64,000 nucleotides of DNA, from the NCBI GenBank assembly GCA_964590255.1, contig CAZPYA010000004.1, positions 28,030 to 92,029 of the forward strand, written 5' to 3'. The DNA comes from JAKIYB01 sp964590255. GTDB lineage: Bacteria > Armatimonadota > Hebobacteria > CAIYQO01. A program made the translations under genes and the position numbers. The notes under the pieces are model-generated. The model was given only the letters and a program-made list of their open reading frames with translations, was not told the DNA's origin and did not search any database. Positions 60,012 through 64,000 of the stretch are shown one piece after another. Positions within the stretch are counted from its first letter, which is position 1. Every line of letters begins with the position of its first letter.

Positions 60012-60487
60012 TCAAATTCTCCGGTACGTACGGTGCGCAATCGCACGCTCCCCGTGCGCACGTCCAGGATAATAGTGCGGCTCTCCGAGCCACCAAGTTC
60101 TTCTTTCACCACCGGTACCCGCAGCCGCTGCAGCTCGTTATGCACGGCTTCGATGTTGCGATTACCGATATCCATGACGCCTTGAAACGGCGGGAAAATC
60201 GCCGCGCCGCCACAAAGCACCACCTTCATCTCCGACAGGCGCACCGCGCGAGCCGCGAGTTGCGACGCCATCGCTGGCACCGCGGTGTCCGCGTACCGCA
60301 TCAGTGCCGCGGCCCCAGCGGCCTGGCCGCCTTTCGGCAGCACGACGTGCAGCAGCGCCCCCAGGTGCCGCCGCTCGTCATACGCGCATACGGCGACACA
60401 CGAGCCTAACCCCAGGCAGGCCAACTCGCCATCCGGATCATCGCAGATCGCCATTTCACCCAGACCAACCGTGGTCATCTTTTTCAT
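59984..60487 (-). CDS. cheD: Receptor deamidase CheD
   Basis: This 167-residue protein has the catalytic C30 (LGLGSCVAVCAYD) and H47 (GALLHVVLPKG), then MRYADTAVPAM. It deamidates receptor glutamines and, bound to CheC, links CheY-P level to receptor activity. The ATG overlaps the cheC stop as ATGA. Confidence 0.95.
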   Translation of the reverse strand: MKKMTTVGLGEMAICDDPDGELACLGLGSCVAVCAYDERRHLGALLHVVLPKGGQAAGAAALMRYADTAVPAMASQLAARAVRLSEMKVVLCGGAAIFPPFQGVMDIGNRNIEAVHNELQRLRVPVVKEELGGSESRTIILDVRTGSVRLRTVRTGEFEWIVLKQHR

Positions 60488-61119
60488 CGAGCCGCCTCTT
60501 CCGCGGGTACCATGGTCAGCGCGCGCGACAGTGCGTTCCAGGCATCGGGCGTCGGCAGGAACACTATTTCACAGGCCGCCATCGTCGCGGCATCCCCAGC
60601 GGGCACGATTTCAGCGTCGATGAGCAGGACTTCCCCCCCAGCATCCACCACCGGCAGCACGGCGCTGACGAGGATGGCGCCACGCATCTCGACGACCACC
60701 ATGGGCGGCGTGGGCACCACCACCAGGCCGCACAACGGTTCCAGCGCGGCCAGGAAGGCGGAGACGATGATGTTACCGGCCTCGCTAAGGGCGGACAGCG
60801 CCAGTTCATCAAACGCGTCGCCGTCCGGTTCCAGCATCAGCGCCGCGAGCAGCATGCGGGCATCGGCCATGGTGAACGTCGCCAGCACCGAGCCGGCCAA
60901 ATCGCCATCCATGCCGATGTGGATGCCCACCACGGTTGCTTCCGGATCACCGCCGAGCATGGGGATATCCGGCAGTGCCAGCACGCGCGCGGCGGCAACG
61001 CCGGTAGTGAGCACATCACCAGAAAAGGCGCCTAGCGCGGTGGCCGCGCGGGCTGAGCCGTGCCGGGCGATTGTGGTCAGCATCTCCAGCGCGATGGATG
61101 GCGACGTCTCCGTTGTCAT
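60484..61119 (-). CDS. cheC: CheC-type CheY-P phosphatase with one active site
   Basis: This 211-residue protein follows the CheC fold. The second active-site helix ALSEAGNIIVSAFL is intact. The first, normally EIGNIGAGNAATAL, reads TIARHGSARAATAL, so its glutamate and asparagine are lost. CheC dephosphorylates CheY and binds CheD. It is coupled to cheD by an ATGA overlap. Together with CheX this gives two CheY phosphatases. Confidence 0.92.
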   Translation of the reverse strand: MTTETSPSIALEMLTTIARHGSARAATALGAFSGDVLTTGVAAARVLALPDIPMLGGDPEATVVGIHIGMDGDLAGSVLATFTMADARMLLAALMLEPDGDAFDELALSALSEAGNIIVSAFLAALEPLCGLVVVPTPPMVVVEMRGAILVSAVLPVVDAGGEVLLIDAEIVPAGDAATMAACEIVFLPTPDAWNALSRALTMVPAEEAAR

Positions 61120-61134
61120 GATCGTTCGTCCTTC

Positions 61135-63180
61135 CTATGCCGGCACCGTCTCGTGGACGCTTTCGGCGAATCCCTGCCGCAGCAACTCTGACGAAAACAG
61201 CGACGCGGCGTCGATGATGAGCGCCACGCGGCCATTACCCAGTATCGTGGCGCCGGCCAATCCGGCGATACGGCCCAGATAGGTGCCAAGTGACTTCACG
61301 ACGATCTCCTGGTGCCCGAGGATCCCGTCAACCGCAAAAGCGGCGACATGCCCCTCATAACGCACCGCCACCAGGTGCAGGTGCTCTCCCTGGGTGCTGA
61401 CGCCGCAGCCCGGTAGCAATTCTTGTAGCGGAATCACCGGCACCACGCAATCGCGCCACGGCATGAGCAGGCAGCCTTGCACCGAACTGAGCTGGCTGCG
61501 CGACACCTGGATCGTCTCTTCGACCAGTGACAGCGGCATCGCCATCGGCACGTCGCCGACACGGATAATCAGCGCCCGCACAATGGCCAGCGTCAACGGA
61601 ATCTGCAGGCTGAAACAGGTGCCGACGCCCTCGGTGGTATTCACCGTGATGGTGCCACCCAACGCCTCGACATTGCGGCGCACGACATCCATGCCGACGC
61701 CGCGGCCGGAGACATCGCTCACTTTATCTGCGGTGGACAGACCGGAGGAAAAGACCAGCCCGGTTATTTCATCCCGCGACATCGTCCGTGCCCGATCCGG
61801 GGTGACTAACCCATTGGCAATCGCTTTATCGAGCAGGCGGTCGAGTTGCAGGCCGGGCCCATCATCCGCGACTTCGATGATCACGTGGTTTTCTTTCCGA
61901 TTGGCGGTGAGCAGAATACGGCCACGGGCCGGTTTCCCTTGGTCCACACGCACATCCGGCGCTTCCATGCCGTGATCAATGGCGTTGCGCAGCAGGTGGG
62001 TCAGCGGATCGACCAGACGTTCGATAATCGAACGGTCGAGTTGTTCATTCTCCCCTTCGATGGCCAATTCCACGTCTTTGTTGAGCGTACGGCACAGGTC
62101 GCGCACCAGGCGCGGGAAGCGGTTGAACAGGTTACTGACCGGCAGCATGCGCGCGCCGAGTAACTGCTCGTGTACTTCGCCGACGATGGTGCCGAGATGA
62201 TTGGAGACCATGTCCAGATCGCGTATAAGATCTTCGCCGGGATGGCGGGTGTCCAACTCATCCTTCAACTGCGAAACGCGTGTCCGGTCCAACACCAACT
62301 CGCCGACCAGGTTGAGCAGCCGGTCCAGCGTCTCGACATTCACGCGCACCGTCTGTGGGGCCTGGGTGGAACTGGGCGCACCACGCTGCGCCTCTTCGGC
62401 GGCTCGGGCGTTCAGCTCTTCGCGCGACGGCATGGTGAGGGTGAGACCGGCCTTTTCGCCGCCGTGTGCCACGCGCACCCATTCAACTTCCCCCACCCCC
62501 TGCACCGCCTGGCGCAACACCTCTTCCGAGCAGTCGGTGGTGACCATCAGCAACTGGCGATTCGCGACCTTGCCGGCGTCAATATCCGCCAGGCTCGGTT
62601 GCGTTTTTATCACGTGCCCGATGCGTTCCGCGGCCTTCAGCACCATCATGGCGCGTACCGACGGCATGGCGCAGTCTTCACCGAACTGCACGAGAATGGC
62701 CACGGCATTTTCAGGCACGACGATTTCTTCCTCGGTGAGCGCGGTCGCCTGCACGGATGTGTTTTCGGCGCCATGCGCCACCGCGCGCAGGCTCTGGGCA
62801 ATTCGGGCGGCGTCCGCCCGGTAACCTTCTTCGGTTTCGCCGCCGGATAGCGCCTGTTCCAGCGAGCGCAGCAGATCCAACCCATGCAGCAGCAAATCCA
62901 TGATGTCGGAGGTGACCACCAGTTTGCTTTCGCGCACGCGATCAAGTACGTCTTCCATCGCGTGGGTCAGGTCGGCCATCACCCGCAATCCCATGGCGCC
63001 CGACGAACCTTTCAGCGTATGCGCCGCCCGGAAGATGCCATGAATCAATTCCCGGTCGTCCGGCGTCTGTTCCAGTTGCACCAGCCCCTGGTCCAACGTG
63101 TCGATCTGCTCGCGCGCTTCTTCAAAGAAGATCGCCAGTAATTCGGCATCGGCGCCGTCAAACATCGTTCCGTCAGCCAT
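61135..63180 (-). CDS. cheA: Chemotaxis histidine kinase CheA
   Basis: At 681 residues it has the full domain order: HPt (phosphorylated H54 in AAHTLKGSSG), a CheY-binding P2-like region (about 155-255), dimerisation helices (VNVETLDRLLNLVGELVLDRTRV), an ATPase domain (HLLRNAIDHGME, DDGPGLQLD, GRGVGMDVV) and a CheW-like C-terminal domain. It phosphorylates CheY and CheB. GGGAG lies seven bases before the ATG. Confidence 0.97.
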   Translation of the reverse strand: MADGTMFDGADAELLAIFFEEAREQIDTLDQGLVQLEQTPDDRELIHGIFRAAHTLKGSSGAMGLRVMADLTHAMEDVLDRVRESKLVVTSDIMDLLLHGLDLLRSLEQALSGGETEEGYRADAARIAQSLRAVAHGAENTSVQATALTEEEIVVPENAVAILVQFGEDCAMPSVRAMMVLKAAERIGHVIKTQPSLADIDAGKVANRQLLMVTTDCSEEVLRQAVQGVGEVEWVRVAHGGEKAGLTLTMPSREELNARAAEEAQRGAPSSTQAPQTVRVNVETLDRLLNLVGELVLDRTRVSQLKDELDTRHPGEDLIRDLDMVSNHLGTIVGEVHEQLLGARMLPVSNLFNRFPRLVRDLCRTLNKDVELAIEGENEQLDRSIIERLVDPLTHLLRNAIDHGMEAPDVRVDQGKPARGRILLTANRKENHVIIEVADDGPGLQLDRLLDKAIANGLVTPDRARTMSRDEITGLVFSSGLSTADKVSDVSGRGVGMDVVRRNVEALGGTITVNTTEGVGTCFSLQIPLTLAIVRALIIRVGDVPMAMPLSLVEETIQVSRSQLSSVQGCLLMPWRDCVVPVIPLQELLPGCGVSTQGEHLHLVAVRYEGHVAAFAVDGILGHQEIVVKSLGTYLGRIAGLAGATILGNGRVALIIDAASLFSSELLRQGFAESVHETVPA

Positions 63181-63204
63181 CAGCAGGCTCCCATCCGATA
63201 GACA

Positions 63205-63717
63205 TCAGGCATGCACCATCTCGGCGCCTATCATGCCGCGCGACCGCAACTGATCAATTTCGCCCTGCGCCAGCACTTGCTCCAGTGCCAGCAGGATGAT
63301 CAGGCGCTCGTCGATTTTGCCCACCCCGCGTAAATAATGCGCATCCACCGATTGCACCAGCGGCGAAAGCGGCTCGATTTGATCGACGGGCAGGCGCATC
63401 GTTTCCGATACCATATCGACGATCATCCCGATCAGCGAGCCGTCGTTTTCCACGACGACAATGCGACTGGCTTTCGTCGCCTCGATGGCGGGCAAGCCGA
63501 ATCGCCGGCGCAAGTCCACCACCGGGACGATTACCCCGCGCAAGTTGATGACCCCCGTCACGTGCGTCGCGGCATGCGGTACGGCGGTGATATCGGGCAG
63601 CCGGATAATCGTGTTGACCACTTCGATGCTGACACCGTATGATTCGTCACCCAGCCGAAAGACCACAAGCTGCTCTTCATCGGCGTCAACACTTTGTCGT
63701 TGTGCCACAGCGTCCAT
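63205..63717 (-). CDS. cheW: Chemotaxis coupling protein CheW
   Basis: This 170-residue protein has the CheW pattern QLVVFRLGDESYGVSIEVVNTIIRLPDITAVPHAATHVTGVINLRGVIVPVVDLRRRFGL. It couples receptors to CheA. The ATG at 63717 follows AAGGAG with six bases spacing. It appears to be the first gene of the chemotaxis unit. No receptor gene lies in this window. Confidence 0.96.
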   Translation of the reverse strand: MDAVAQRQSVDADEEQLVVFRLGDESYGVSIEVVNTIIRLPDITAVPHAATHVTGVINLRGVIVPVVDLRRRFGLPAIEATKASRIVVVENDGSLIGMIVDMVSETMRLPVDQIEPLSPLVQSVDAHYLRGVGKIDERLIILLALEQVLAQGEIDQLRSRGMIGAEMVHA

Positions 63718-63822
63718 CAAATTCTCCTTCACGGCAGTCACCTGCAGACCAGGTGCGGTATGCATCTATAGGTCATTCATTCAGCATCTATTGACTACTT
63801 CTTCTTGAATACTCAACGTCTT

Positions 63823-63839
63823 TATAACTAATTGTTATA
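63823..63839. promoter_or_regulatory. AT-rich palindrome upstream of cheW
   Basis: TATAAC and GTTATA flank TAATT in the AT-rich 158-base region before cheW, which must hold the che promoter. No sigma-28-type match was found. The half site resembles the centre of the fliE-fliF palindrome (TGTTATAACA). Confidence 0.3.
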
Positions 63840-63875
63840 TGATTTACCGAATAGTCTCTCTCGCATACCGGCACG

Positions 63876-64000
63876 TTACCGGGCGGCCATCGCCGGCACT
63901 TTCCCGTTGCGCCCGGGGGATTTCAGCGTACCGGTGCCGCCGCTCTTGGCCGCCGGCTGGTCGCCGGTGACGGTGAAGGTGGCCAGCAGCACGCGGGTGC
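63876..64000 (-). CDS. C-terminal fragment of an unrecognised protein
   Basis: The last 41 residues of a minus-strand gene that continues beyond the window: it starts TRVLLATFTVTGDQP and ends NGKVPAMAAR. LATFTVTG looks like a strand of a beta-sandwich domain, perhaps cohesin- or Ig-like, followed by a Gly/Lys/Ser-rich tail. It does not look like a chemoreceptor C-terminus. Identity is unknown. Confidence 0.5.
   Translation of the reverse strand, partial: TRVLLATFTVTGDQPAAKSGGTGTLKSPGRNGKVPAMAAR

Overview
The window looks like one flagellar and chemotaxis locus of a high-GC, motile, double-membrane bacterium. The genes for P-ring FlgI, L-ring FlgH and the periplasmic chaperone FlgA imply an outer membrane. 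Other parts resemble Firmicutes, Thermotogae or deep-branching phyla: FliW with CsrA, FlaG, CheC, CheD and CheX, and a SwrB-like protein after the flagellar sigma factor. An Armatimonadota-like or similar deep-branching diderm is my guess; no rRNA or other marker is present to prove it.

Layout. 1-355 has no clear gene but is rich in hairpins and may hold a small RNA. 356-3551 holds glyA, an SGNH hydrolase and a secreted WG-repeat protein. 3556-11665 (minus strand) is a tight seven-gene signalling cassette: a membrane-anchored coiled-coil protein, a ClpB-like AAA+ ATPase, an NrdG-like radical SAM protein, a zinc-ribbon FHA protein, a PP2C phosphatase, a Ser/Thr kinase and a small membrane protein. 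11666-12161 is the divergent promoter region. 12162-21904 (plus strand) is the export and regulatory operon: FliM-like, FliN-like, fliO, fliP, fliQ, fliR, flhB, flhA, flhF, a small membrane protein, the FliA/SigD sigma factor and a SwrB-like protein. 21921-63717 (minus strand) carries nearly everything else. In transcription order this is cheW-A-C-D-B-R-Y, a frameshifted GGDEF-EAL gene, cheX-fliM-fliN-fliG, flgB-flgC-fliE-fliF-fliG2-fliH-fliI-fliJ-lytic transglycosylase, fliK-flgD-flgE, flbD-motA-motB-fliL, flgF-flgG-flgA-flgH-flgI, flgJ-flgM-flgN-flgK-flgL-fliW-csrA, two tandem flagellins, and flaG-fliD-fliS-fliT. The window ends inside an unrecognised gene.

Control. I find several minus-strand sites resembling the flagellar sigma-28 promoter (TAAA or TTAA, 15-16 bases, then a close relative of GCCGATAA). 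They precede flagellin 1, flagellin 2 (weak), flgM, flgJ, flgF, fliK and the signalling cassette. The rod operon flgB instead has a housekeeping-type promoter. Many units end in perfect GC hairpins without a U-tract. The FlgM, FliW and CsrA genes complete the usual feedback on sigma factor and flagellin translation.

Most unusual points: the kinase/phosphatase/FHA/ClpB/radical-SAM cassette, which resembles the threonine-phosphorylation module of type VI secretion but has no secretion genes beside it, and which has a sigma-28-like site upstream; a duplicated set of switch proteins (two FliG, two FliM-type, two FliN-type); and a very long FliK of over 1,200 residues whose 22-residue repeat array contains the assembly gap at 42240-42339.
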